Of a DNA stretch of 35,877 nucleotides, positions 25,183-34,103 are shown one piece after another. The stretch spans positions 1-35,877 of the forward strand of contig NZ_CANLZC010000058.1 in NCBI RefSeq assembly GCF_947495455.1. Direction: 5' to 3'. The DNA comes from an uncultured Shewanella sp. Its GTDB lineage: Bacteria; Pseudomonadota; Gammaproteobacteria; Enterobacterales; Shewanellaceae. Below the pieces are notes generated by a model. It saw only the letters and a list, made by a program, of their open reading frames with translations. It made no database searches and was not told where the DNA came from. Position 1 is the first letter of the stretch. Every line of letters begins with the position of its first letter. The position numbers were made by a program, and so were the translations under genes.

Positions 25183-26543
25183 TAGGCTAACCGCTGTAGT
25201 TCACGTAATTTTTTATCGTAAGCCTGATCGAAAATTTCCCAAAATAGCTTTTCAAATCCTTGTTGGCGATTCGAAGTAAGCTCTTGATAATAACTTTCAT
25301 ACATATTCCACGCCCAATGCTCTGTAGACTGAGTTTGAACATCACTGGCGCGGCGATACTTTTTAAAACGCTTCATTAACCCTTGTGGTGAAAAGGCCTC
25401 TAAAATATGCCCAAGGGATTCTGTAATGGCCGTTTGTACCGCTTCATTATGCAATTCAATGGTTTTTAAGCTTTCTGCAATCGCGGCTTGAGAAGATAAA
25501 TGCACTGCACAAGATTGATTATCAAACAGAGTTTTCATGGTATCTTCATACCCTAAACCGAGTCTCAATGGATTATCTTCTATTGGCTGCAAGTTCTTAT
25601 TAATATGCGCATAGCGACTGTTATTCACACTTTGATGTAATGAGAGTAAGCCTTTAATGGTGGCTTGCAGAGCGCTCCCCATCTCCATTGCCACCCCTTG
25701 CATTTGATTGGAATCATTCTTATTCCCCACCTGCACGCCTAGGCCTCTGAACAATGGCCCCACGGCTAAGTGATTCATGCCTGTACCTAGCTCATCATTC
25801 CAATTCGTTCCTGCATCAGTGCTCAGCTCAGATTCAAGTAAATCCAGTGTTTTCTCATCCATAATAAATTTATCCATACTGTGTTTTTGTTTAAGCGCTA
25901 TCGCAGAATCGGTATCAAATTCAGAATCCGCCTGAACAATAAAATCTTGCCCTTGCCACTGTTGATCTTTACCCAATAGATAGTCATCTTCTGGTGTCTC
26001 AGCTTGAGTGACGGGAAGATCATCTTGTAGTAAATTCAACGTCTCTATCTTGCTTGTTTGAAGCGCATCTAAGGCTTCTAATGGATCATCTTTTATCACG
26101 GCCGCAGGTGCCGCAACGATAGGTTCAAACAATTCATCACTTAATAAATCCACATCGTTTTCTGTTTGAGGAAATAAATCTTCTAATGCTTGGCTACCTT
26201 GATGCTGTTTGCCCGCTGCTAAGTCAAAATTAACGCGAACATGATACTGGCCCAAAATCAAAGTATCGTTATCTTTTAACTTGACCTTTTTTTCAAAGCC
26301 TATAGGTAGTGTCGCTCCATTGATATACACGGGACCGGCCAGTTCCATTAAGCAAAACTCACCATCCACTTTAAGCAACTGACAATGCTGTGGCTTAATA
26401 TTGTATTCACTGTCGTTGAGCACCCAATCGGCACTGCTCGCCGAACCTATGACGCCACCCGCTTCGTCAAATTTATGTGTTGTCGCCAATCCAGATTCCA
26501 ATAACTGGGTATTCACAACTTGAAATGTAATTGATTTATGCAA
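25182..26543 (-). CDS. tagH: FHA-domain T6SS protein (TagH/VasC)
   Basis: 453 residues. An FHA domain lies at about 25-105 (GGVIGSASSADWVLND, then HCQLL, FCLMEL and VYING). An acidic, low-complexity linker follows to about 245. The C-terminal domain (about 265-453) matches the conserved T6SS FHA-associated region (LGLGYEDTMKTLF; LEAFSPQGLMKRFKKYRR). No PpkA kinase or PppA phosphatase is encoded in the window, so the phosphothreonine ligand, if any, is unknown. In V. cholerae VasC occupies the same place between tssG and tssJ. Confidence 0.92.
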   Translation of the reverse strand: MHKSITFQVVNTQLLESGLATTHKFDEAGGVIGSASSADWVLNDSEYNIKPQHCQLLKVDGEFCLMELAGPVYINGATLPIGFEKKVKLKDNDTLILGQYHVRVNFDLAAGKQHQGSQALEDLFPQTENDVDLLSDELFEPIVAAPAAVIKDDPLEALDALQTSKIETLNLLQDDLPVTQAETPEDDYLLGKDQQWQGQDFIVQADSEFDTDSAIALKQKHSMDKFIMDEKTLDLLESELSTDAGTNWNDELGTGMNHLAVGPLFRGLGVQVGNKNDSNQMQGVAMEMGSALQATIKGLLSLHQSVNNSRYAHINKNLQPIEDNPLRLGLGYEDTMKTLFDNQSCAVHLSSQAAIAESLKTIELHNEAVQTAITESLGHILEAFSPQGLMKRFKKYRRASDVQTQSTEHWAWNMYESYYQELTSNRQQGFEKLFWEIFDQAYDKKLRELQRLA

Positions 26544-26558
26544 TGATTTGCTCCTTAT

Positions 26559-27566
26559 CTATTGCCTGATCTGGATCAGCACTTTCTTTTTTTGCTGAGT
26601 TTTACTTAAAAAAGATGACCAACCCAGTTGCCCACCTTTCTCATCACCCAGGGTTAACATAGGCGTTGCTTCTCTCGCTAAGGTCAATTCTAAGTCGTAA
26701 GCCATTTGCTCTCTGAGCACGACTTCCATCACCTTACACAAAGGTTTAAATTCTTTACCTGAAGGTAAAAAGTCTTGAAAGGTTTCAAAAGACAGATCAT
26801 CGATACAAATAACAAACTTGCCCGAGACATCCGTGACTTTCTCGCCAATCACAGTATCTTCCCCTAAAGCGGCATTGGCTTTGCCAAGCAGAAACTGCTG
26901 CGTCTTGGGCACTCGGACTTTTCTTTTTTCCCATTCACGAATAGATACATTTTTTAAATCAAAGCAGTGAGCAATAATGCCAGATACCGTTTGGGGTGAG
27001 CGACTTCGTCCCGCTAACATGCCCGCATAAGCCAGCATTTTGCACCAGTTAATGGATGTCTCGCCGCGCAAATCTTCGTTGGATAAGCCCACCAGTGAAA
27101 ACACTTGCTTAGAAAAGCTATCGCTCGCATTATCCTGAAATCGAACGTAATAACGATATTTGCGCCAGCTTTTATAAAATAAAGAAATGAGCCTGTGATT
27201 AAAAAAGTCCAAAAAGTTACGTTTCATACCCTCATCTTCAGGATCGGCGATTTGATCGAGAAGATAATTAGGTAAAGGCGACTGCGCTCCGTTTAATCCT
27301 AAAAAAGTCGTGTTCAACTGTAAGCGATTATCACTGCGTCTCGTTAAACTTGAGACGTCACTACTGGCAAAACCTAAACTAGGATCGGCGGTAAAAAATA
27401 ACTGGCCCTGATTTTCCCAGTCACGGCTATCCGCATCGTTGCCTTCGAGACGATGTATCAGTTCCACCAATTGGAAAAAGTTATAGGAGCGAACGTTTTC
27501 AGGCATCCTTGCCTGCCATTCGGGTGGCGCTAAATTAACGGTTGCTGCCCGATCTGTATATTCCAT
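26559..27566 (-). CDS. tssG: T6SS baseplate protein TssG (VasB)
   Basis: 335 residues. Family segments include RSYNFFQLVELIHRLEG near 26-42, DPSLGFASSDV near 71 and FLDFFNHRLISLFYKSWRKYRY near 118. TssG pairs with TssF in the baseplate wedge. Its ATG lies inside the tssF 3' end (37-nt overlap) with AGGA 9 nt upstream, implying coupled synthesis. tagH follows after 15 nt. Confidence 0.95.
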   Translation of the reverse strand: MEYTDRAATVNLAPPEWQARMPENVRSYNFFQLVELIHRLEGNDADSRDWENQGQLFFTADPSLGFASSDVSSLTRRSDNRLQLNTTFLGLNGAQSPLPNYLLDQIADPEDEGMKRNFLDFFNHRLISLFYKSWRKYRYYVRFQDNASDSFSKQVFSLVGLSNEDLRGETSINWCKMLAYAGMLAGRSRSPQTVSGIIAHCFDLKNVSIREWEKRKVRVPKTQQFLLGKANAALGEDTVIGEKVTDVSGKFVICIDDLSFETFQDFLPSGKEFKPLCKVMEVVLREQMAYDLELTLAREATPMLTLGDEKGGQLGWSSFLSKTQQKKKVLIQIRQ

Positions 27567-29293
27567 GTATATTTTTCCTGATTATCGGCATTCACCACTA
27601 CTAATTCATGAAACGAATTAATGCTGGCATACAAAGAGAAGAAACGGCTTAGCACAGTGCCAAATAAAAACAGATCCCCTTCACTGGCAAATGCAGACTC
27701 TTTAAGCGTCACTTCAGACTGCAATCCTCTAACGGGTAAGCCTTTGACAATACGCTCCGTTGGACCTGAAGTGATCTTTAAAATGCCCGCTAAGCGTTTT
27801 TTGGCAATCATTTCTGCCTGCCTATCCACCAGAGCTTTAAAATCATAAGCGCGAATAACCGAACTGAGCGCATCTTTTGATAAAAGGGAAAGGTAATTCA
27901 ATGATAAATTTGAAATTAAAGTCCATAACAAGCCACCATCAAGGGGCGGGCGCAGTGATGGTGAAGGCTCAGTAATATTTTTAAAAGTCACAAAACTGGG
28001 AGTTTTATCTGTGGCAATACAAATATCCCCTTTGCCTAATTCTCTAGGCAACTGCCTGTTAGTACAAGTTAAACGCAATGACACCGCTTCGGTCATATTC
28101 ACCATTTTGGTCTCATCACCCCGCACAAAAGACATCAAATGATCAAAGCCATCATTGCGAACACTGTTGCGCACTTTAATACGATAATATAAGGCTAAGC
28201 GATGACGAGTGCGCTCAATTTCATGTTGAAAGCTTTCAAAGGGGGTATAGACTCGATTTTGTCCACGAATTCTTCCCGCCTCGGAATCAATCCAACCTTG
28301 CACATGATCTACACTAAAGATTTCATAATGTTCGCCTTTGCGACTGGACGGAATAATGGGGTATTCGGTTCGGCGGCCATTAAGTTCAATGGGATCGGCA
28401 TCATGTTCAAATAAATTAATGGCAGGTACGCAATAAAGCTGCATACTGTCTTTATTGATACGCACATCGGTAGGCAAGGTTTTTGAAAATTTAAAGCGTA
28501 ACGTAAAATCCCCTGACACATGAGCAGGAATCGCTTTATCTATGTTTGTGACATCAACAAAATGAAAAGCTTCAGGAAAAGTAAAATACTCCTGTAAAAT
28601 ACGATAGCCTTCATAAACGTTTTTAGGGTATGGCAAGATGGCATCATTGGAATCGAACCCCACCGCTTTAAGGGAGTTGCGCATCAGAGTATAAGCTTGG
28701 CCGTCTGCAATAAGCTCAATACTTTGCAAACAGTTGTTCAGCCATAAATACAAGGTTTTCGCGCTGTAGTCGTCGTTACCTAAATAAAAGCGAAGATCAT
28801 TCAATCCAATTTGCTGCAAACTGGTTTTAGCTGAGGAGTGCAAGGCCACATCAATGGTTGAAGACTCTCGAGAGTGAGATGAAATAATATCATCCACCGT
28901 AAAAGGATAAATATCCACATTTCGGCAAGTTCTAAACTGGCAAATGGTGTCGGCAACTGCATGACTCTTCATTTCACAATCACTTGCAATAAACTGCTTC
29001 TCATCCATTCCCTCATTAGGAAAAAAAGCCACTATGGTCGTGCTGGGAACCGGGCGCAAATAATTGGGCCACAGCATATTGATCATTGAATGGGTCAGCT
29101 CTGGAAAATCATCATCAATTTTTTCACGTAAGCGCCCAGTTAAAAAGGCAAAGCCTTCCAATAGCCTTTCCACATCGGGATCAGTACTCTTGCCGTGTAA
29201 ATAACGGGCCAATTGAGGATGCACATCCGAAAATTCTTTGCCTTGCTCTTTTAAAAAGGCAAGTTCATCCCTGAAGTATTTATTTTGTGACAC
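27530..29293 (-). CDS. tssF: T6SS baseplate protein TssF (VasA)
   Basis: 587 residues, normal length. The start YFRDELAFLKEQGKEFSDVHPQLARYL is diagnostic, followed by DPDVERLLEGFAFLTGRLREKIDDDFPELTHSM. The conserved C-terminal region includes GLLWTLISNLSLNYLSLL. TssF homologues build the wedge around the VgrG hub. tssE ends 2 nt upstream, and tssG overlaps the 3' end. Confidence 0.96.
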   Translation of the reverse strand: MSQNKYFRDELAFLKEQGKEFSDVHPQLARYLHGKSTDPDVERLLEGFAFLTGRLREKIDDDFPELTHSMINMLWPNYLRPVPSTTIVAFFPNEGMDEKQFIASDCEMKSHAVADTICQFRTCRNVDIYPFTVDDIISSHSRESSTIDVALHSSAKTSLQQIGLNDLRFYLGNDDYSAKTLYLWLNNCLQSIELIADGQAYTLMRNSLKAVGFDSNDAILPYPKNVYEGYRILQEYFTFPEAFHFVDVTNIDKAIPAHVSGDFTLRFKFSKTLPTDVRINKDSMQLYCVPAINLFEHDADPIELNGRRTEYPIIPSSRKGEHYEIFSVDHVQGWIDSEAGRIRGQNRVYTPFESFQHEIERTRHRLALYYRIKVRNSVRNDGFDHLMSFVRGDETKMVNMTEAVSLRLTCTNRQLPRELGKGDICIATDKTPSFVTFKNITEPSPSLRPPLDGGLLWTLISNLSLNYLSLLSKDALSSVIRAYDFKALVDRQAEMIAKKRLAGILKITSGPTERIVKGLPVRGLQSEVTLKESAFASEGDLFLFGTVLSRFFSLYASINSFHELVVVNADNQEKYTWNIQIGQQPLI

Positions 29294-29295
29294 GA

Positions 29296-29727
29296 CTAAA
29301 TCACTCTATATTTTCGGTTATTATCCAGAAAAAGCTCTATTTGAATTTTTTCATCCATATTGGCTACCGCCAAGGTACCAAGAATATTGAAAGTGAGATT
29401 CATTGGATTACTTTCATTATTCGAAACAGAGACTTCAACATTCTTAATACGAGGTTCAAACCTTTCTATACACTGTTTGATTGACAAGCGGATCTGTAAT
29501 CCTAAATCAAAGCTACTCAAAGAAGTATTATTCAAATCCAGTAATCCATACTCTGGGCAGCTTTGTGATTCGCCTATACGCGCATTAAGCACTCGAGTAA
29601 TGCTACGTTTAACAGAATCCATGGTCTCATCCACTGAAGAATGATCCACCGACACTATCGGCGCATCAGGGATTAAGCGCTCAAAGAAACTCCTGCCTCC
29701 TAATCTTTTTTCTTCAGTGTCAAACAC
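29296..29727 (-). CDS. tssE: T6SS baseplate protein TssE (gp25-like)
   Basis: 143 residues of the gp25/lysozyme-like baseplate family (RSFFERLIPD near the start; SVKRSITRVLNARIGESQSCPEYGLLDL near 38-65). It initiates sheath polymerisation. It lies 6 nt after tssC and 2 nt before tssF. Confidence 0.95.
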   Translation of the reverse strand: MFDTEEKRLGGRSFFERLIPDAPIVSVDHSSVDETMDSVKRSITRVLNARIGESQSCPEYGLLDLNNTSLSSFDLGLQIRLSIKQCIERFEPRIKNVEVSVSNNESNPMNLTFNILGTLAVANMDEKIQIELFLDNNRKYRVI

Positions 29728-29733
29728 GTGTTA

Positions 29734-31209
29734 TTACTCCTGATCCAACTTACCAACCAGTGATAGTTCGAAGTTAGCACCCATATATTTGAAATGAGGT
29801 CTAACCGATAAACTCACTTGATACCAACCTGGATCGCCCTCAACATTGGAGACCGAAATATTAGCGGCACGTAAAGGCTTACGGCTACGGACATCTGCTG
29901 GTGGATTTTCTTGGTCGGCCACATATTGCTTAATCCAGCCATTCAACTCTCTTTCAAGATCTTGACGCTCTTTCCATGCACCGATCTGCTCACGTTGTAG
30001 CACTTTAATGTAGTGTGCTAAACGATTGATGATCATCATATAAGGGATCTGCGTACCTAACTTATAGTTAGTTTCCGCTTCTTTACCTTCTTTGGTCGCA
30101 GGGAAGACTTTTGGCTTTTGAATCGAATTCGCTGAGAAAAATGCCGCATTATCACTGCCTTTACGCATAGTTAAGCTGATGAAACCTTCTTCGGCTAATT
30201 CATATTCTTTACGATCAGTGATCAAGACTTCTGTTGGAATTTTTGACTGCAATGCGCCCATAGTCTCAAAGACATGCACAGGTAAATCATCCACTGCACC
30301 ACCACTTTGAGGACCAATAATGTTAGGGCACCAACGATAATTGGCAAAACTTTCTGTTAAGCGTGTCGCTAAGGCAAAAGCCGTATTTCCCCATAAATAA
30401 TCTTCATGGCTTTCACTGACGTTCTCACGATAGTTAAAGCTCTCAATAGGATTATCAATAGGATCGTAAGGCACACGTAATAAGAAACGAGGCGCCGTTA
30501 ATCCTAAGTATCTTGCATCTTCAGATTCACGTAACCCACGCCATTTAGTGTATTTAGGCCCTTCAAAGGTAGATTGTAAATCTTTGAGATTAGGCAGTTC
30601 TTCAAAGGACTTAATACCAAAGAAATCAGGAGCAACTGACGACAAGAAAGGCGCATGAGCCATGGCCCCGACTGCCGATACATATTGCAGTAATTTCATG
30701 TCTTGAGAAGAAGGTGTAAACGCATAGTTACCAACGATGGCCCCTATTGGCTCACCACCAAATTGCCCATAACCTGATGAATAAACATGTTTATATAATC
30801 CTGATTGCGTCGTCTCAGGCGCAAATTCAAAATCGTCTAATAACTCATCTTTAGTGGCATGTAATAAGTCGATTTTAATATTTTCACGAAAATCAGTACG
30901 ATCAACTAGGAGTTTTAAACCTCTCCAAGCAGATTCAATCTGTTGTACATCTTCATGATGTAATACTTCATCCATTTGTGCACTGATCTTCTGGTCTAAC
31001 TCAACCAGCATTTTATCAACCAATGCCTTATTCACAGGCTCAGATGTTTTATCCGATCCTAAAATATTTGAAATAAATGCCGCCACCCCTTTCTTGGCAA
31101 CATCATAACCTTCATCAACAGGATCCATACGCGTATGCGCCATGATCTCATCGAGTAAATTGCCGCCTTCTAAAGCCGCATTGTCAGTTGTTTGAACTTG
31201 ACCTTCCAT
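29734..31209 (-). CDS. tssC: T6SS sheath large subunit TssC (VipB)
   Basis: About 491 residues from the ATG at 31209; an in-frame TTG at 31260 with AAGGTGA upstream would give 508. The shorter form matches the usual VipB length, and the match to VipB begins near ALEGGNLLDEIMAHT. Conserved stretches include VDEGYDVAKKGVAAFISNILG, ESAWRGLKLLVDRTDFREN and DLERELNGWIKQYVADQ. With TssB it forms the contractile sheath. It follows tssB by 80 nt (or 29 nt with the TTG). Confidence 0.95.
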   Translation of the reverse strand: MEGQVQTTDNAALEGGNLLDEIMAHTRMDPVDEGYDVAKKGVAAFISNILGSDKTSEPVNKALVDKMLVELDQKISAQMDEVLHHEDVQQIESAWRGLKLLVDRTDFRENIKIDLLHATKDELLDDFEFAPETTQSGLYKHVYSSGYGQFGGEPIGAIVGNYAFTPSSQDMKLLQYVSAVGAMAHAPFLSSVAPDFFGIKSFEELPNLKDLQSTFEGPKYTKWRGLRESEDARYLGLTAPRFLLRVPYDPIDNPIESFNYRENVSESHEDYLWGNTAFALATRLTESFANYRWCPNIIGPQSGGAVDDLPVHVFETMGALQSKIPTEVLITDRKEYELAEEGFISLTMRKGSDNAAFFSANSIQKPKVFPATKEGKEAETNYKLGTQIPYMMIINRLAHYIKVLQREQIGAWKERQDLERELNGWIKQYVADQENPPADVRSRKPLRAANISVSNVEGDPGWYQVSLSVRPHFKYMGANFELSLVGKLDQE

Positions 31210-31289
31210 GTAGTGATATCCCTCTAATAAATTTTGTATGTCAACATTAGCTAAATCCAACTCGTCACCTTTTAAAGTGAGTGACTCAT

Positions 31290-31778
31290 TTAATCTTGAG
31301 CGTCTTGAAGTTCACGTAATAATTGCTCACGTGAAGCTTCCTCAGAAAATAACTCTTGCAAGCGAACACGGAAGGAAGGAATGTTACCCAGTGGACCTTT
31401 TAATGCCACAAGTGCTTCGCGAAGCTCAACCAGTTTCTTGATTTCTGGCACTTGTTTTGCCACGTTATCGGGTTTGAAGTCGTCCAATGAATTAAAAGAT
31501 AATTCAAAAGGTAGCTCACTCCCCTCTTCATCGACTAACTTATTTGCCACACTACCTGAAACAGATAATTTGCTCTCTTTCATCACAGAAGAGAAGTTAG
31601 TTTTGTTGACTGAAACGGCTTCTCTATCTTCAAGCTGAGTGGATTCAGCATGACCCTTAAAATCGCCTACAACTAATAATTTTAACGGAAGTTCCATTTC
31701 CGCTTGTGCGTCCCCAGTTGCAGGAACATATTTAATATTAATGCGCTCTTTAGGCGCGACGGTTCCATCTTTAGCCAT
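31290..31778 (-). CDS. tssB: T6SS sheath small subunit TssB (VipA)
   Basis: About 162 residues. It starts MAKDGTVAPKERINIKYVPA, nearly the V. cholerae VipA start, then PLKLLVVGDFKGH. The charged C-terminal helix of the family is the ClpV-linked part. I chose the ATG at 31778 over the in-frame one at 31790 because the upstream codons contain its GGAG ribosome-binding site. It is the first gene of the structural operon; its promoter must lie in the AT-rich region upstream, where no consensus was evident. Confidence 0.96.
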   Translation of the reverse strand: MAKDGTVAPKERINIKYVPATGDAQAEMELPLKLLVVGDFKGHAESTQLEDREAVSVNKTNFSSVMKESKLSVSGSVANKLVDEEGSELPFELSFNSLDDFKPDNVAKQVPEIKKLVELREALVALKGPLGNIPSFRVRLQELFSEEASREQLLRELQDAQD

Positions 31779-32717
31779 TACAATCTCCATATCATAGATA
31801 GTATCGAAAATTTAAATCTGGGCATGGCAGCCAACAAAAAACATTTAATTACATAATGATACAAATATTTCATACCGTAATCATCACCGTTAGCAAGTGC
31901 TATTAAATAGCCTTTACTAATAAAAGATAAAAAATTAATTATTGCCTAGCTTCAACCCGCTTTTAGTGTGGGTATCTTACTTTAATGATTTTAAAAATCA
32001 ACAGACCCTGATGCCTACTCAAAATCGAGCAATACAAGAATGAAAATAGAATAAACCCAATATAAAACCTCTCACAAGGCGCATATAAAAAACCAATTCA
32101 AAGGGAACACCTTGATAAGAATAAATTTTTAACAGATAAAGCAATATAGAAAAAAACAAAAAAATAAAAAAGTTAAATAAAATCAATACATTAAGTAAAA
32201 ACCGAGATCTTTTACATTATCTATCACCACGTTAATGCATGACTACTCAGAGTGAAAAACCGACATGATGGGCCCATAATCAATAAACAAAAATACTAGA
32301 CAAAAGTATTAATCAAGCCCTAAGTATAAAAATAAAAAATATTATTCATTACATAAAAATGTAAAATAAACCCTACAAAAACGAGTAATTAGAAAAACTG
32401 AAATATTTATTAAAATAAATTCACCCCGTTTTTAATTTAACATAATAAACTCAAAATCCATTCTTAACTTCCATTAACATAAGAGAATATGAGTAATAAA
32501 AAAACAATGGAAAGGATTAAATTGATAGGTTAGCATATAAATAAACCCCTTCATTTATTCTGCAATATTAAAAGATATTTTTAATCGAAACTACCCTACT
32601 TGTTATTTAATTAGCCATTATTGATAAACAAACAGACCATGATTACAGTTAAAGTCAGAGATCTCTTACAAGAAACAACGAAGATCTCTATTTTATCTCC
32701 ATGGCCATTATTAGCCG

Positions 32718-32918
32718 TTATAGTTGGCGACCGAATTTATCCTCGCCAATTAAAGGGGCATCATCAGGAAAATCTACCACATCATTTTCATCGACAATCC
32801 AAGGAGAGAAGCAAGCTCGACTTTTCACACAAGGATCAGTCAGAGCATTTAAAAACGCAACAACTTTACTCACTTCATCAGGATTTAAATCAATTCTTAC
32901 TTTACTGTTGCTCTTCAT
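32718..32918 (-). pseudogene. C-terminal remnant of a cytochrome c peroxidase/MauG-like gene
   Basis: A 66-codon open stretch contains DEVSKVVAFLNALTDPCVKSRACFSPWI, which resembles the C-terminal end of di-heme cytochrome c peroxidase/MauG-like proteins. The haem-binding CxxCH parts are absent, and an in-frame stop (TAG) lies just before the first Met. It is therefore a fossil of a longer gene, not an intact small protein. Recognition is by memory of the motif. Confidence 0.55.
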
Positions 32919-33006
32919 GTCTATGGCCTAGTGAATAATGACTTTTCATAAGTTAACAATGAGTAAATTATTATAATAAGTATAGTGAGCAAAAATAGAG
33001 GTAGAG

Positions 33007-33012
33007 TATAAT
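33007..33012 (+). promoter_or_regulatory. Candidate -10 box for the methyltransferase-transporter operon
   Basis: A perfect TATAAT about 190 nt before the methyltransferase ATG. The expected -35 position is a poor match, so this is only a candidate in an AT-rich background. Confidence 0.25.
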
Positions 33013-33203
33013 TATGCGTTAAAGTCATAGCCATAGCTTTAAAATTTTAATCATTAAAAATCAATATCTTAATTTAATTTATCATCAGCATCATCAATAA
33101 TGAAATTTTCTCACATTCATCTTTATTAAATTTCAATTGCAATCTCATCGTTAGTCCATAACCCTAGCCCCTTAGAAAGCTCATCATTCATAAAGGCGAT
33201 AGG

Positions 33204-34103
33204 ATGTATAACAAAACATTTAATATTCTCGATGGCGGCATGGGTCGTGAACTCAAAAGGATAGGCGCTCCTTTTCAACAGCCTCAATGGAGTGCTCAAG
33301 CCCTCATAGAAGACCATACTTATGTCACTCAAGTGCACGATAGTTTTATTCAAGCGGGCAGTGAGATCATCACCATTAATAGTTATGCTTGTGTGCCTTT
33401 TCATTTAGGCGATTCCCTTTTTGAACAACAAGGTGCCAAATTAATTCAACAAGCCGCTACACTCGCTAGAAGTAGTGCCAATAAATATACAGGCACACAA
33501 GTTGCCGCTTGCATTCCCCCCTTATTTGGTAGCTACCGCCCCGATCTCTTTGATGCACAAAAAGCCAATCGCATTTTAACGCCCCTCATTGACAATCAAG
33601 CACCCTTTGCCGATTTTTGGCTAATAGAAACCATCAGTTCCATTGAAGAGCTACAGCTCGTCATGCAGGCACTAGCAAAAAGCAACAAACCAAAATGGCT
33701 GGCTTTTTCGTTATCGGATGATGCCAATATCAAGCCACAGCTTCGCTCAGGAGAGCCCCTTGAAAACGCCATACAAGTGGCGATCGATTATCATGCTGAC
33801 GCCATATTATTTAACTGCTGCATACCTGAGGTGATCCTCAACGCCATTGAGCGAACGCAAGCACTATTACAGGCTGCAGACAAGCAAACGATAAACATTG
33901 GCGCTTATGCCAATGCCTTTCAGCCCATTAATACTACACATGTCGCTAATGAAGCACAGCAACCCATGCGGGATCTCACGCCGAATGACTATTTAGCCTT
34001 CGTTAAACAATGGCTATCGGCAGGGGCATCCATTATCGGTGGCTGCTGCGGAGTTACACCGGAGCATATTGCGACCATTAAGCAATTTAAGGATACCCTT
34101 TGA
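33204..34103 (+). CDS. Homocysteine S-methyltransferase family protein
   Basis: 299 residues. It starts NILDGGMGRELKRIGAPF, the typical LDGGMGTEL-like opening. TINSYACVPFHL near 52-63 follows the family's TN(T/S)Y pattern. The zinc-binding cysteines are present in LFNCCIPE near 200 and in GGCCGVTPEHI near 279. It transfers a methyl group to homocysteine to give methionine; donors in this family are S-methylmethionine, glycine betaine or related compounds. The ATG has AAGG upstream. Its stop overlaps the start of a BCCT transporter, which suggests the donor is imported by that protein. No SAM riboswitch or MetJ box was evident upstream. Confidence 0.9.
   Translation: MYNKTFNILDGGMGRELKRIGAPFQQPQWSAQALIEDHTYVTQVHDSFIQAGSEIITINSYACVPFHLGDSLFEQQGAKLIQQAATLARSSANKYTGTQVAACIPPLFGSYRPDLFDAQKANRILTPLIDNQAPFADFWLIETISSIEELQLVMQALAKSNKPKWLAFSLSDDANIKPQLRSGEPLENAIQVAIDYHADAILFNCCIPEVILNAIERTQALLQAADKQTINIGAYANAFQPINTTHVANEAQQPMRDLTPNDYLAFVKQWLSAGASIIGGCCGVTPEHIATIKQFKDTL

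Larger units (their letters stand above)
31779..33203. other. 1.4-kb AT-rich gene-poor region upstream of vipA
   Basis: Very AT-rich, with many A and T runs (for example about 32140-32190). It contains no intact gene apart from the degraded fragment at 32718-32918. It must hold the promoters for the leftward T6SS operon and the rightward methyltransferase gene. No sigma-54 site (GC-N10-CC on the plus strand with consensus flanks) was seen upstream of vipA. Such composition is typical of H-NS-silenced islands; that is an inference. Confidence 0.7.

Noticed and set aside
31779..32600. Sigma-54 promoter for vipA
   Set aside because: No GC-N10-CC pair with consensus flanks was found on the plus strand in this stretch.
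32621..32938. Plus-strand open frame of 105 codons opposite the peroxidase-like fragment
   Set aside because: Its translation has no family character, and the opposite strand gives a recognisable motif.
33100..33203. SAM riboswitch or MetJ operator before the methyltransferase gene
   Set aside because: No conserved riboswitch core and no AGACGTCT-like MetJ boxes were visible.
33126..33404. Minus-strand 92-codon frame at the methyltransferase 5' end
   Set aside because: Antisense to a clear homocysteine methyltransferase start; no motif or ribosome-binding support.
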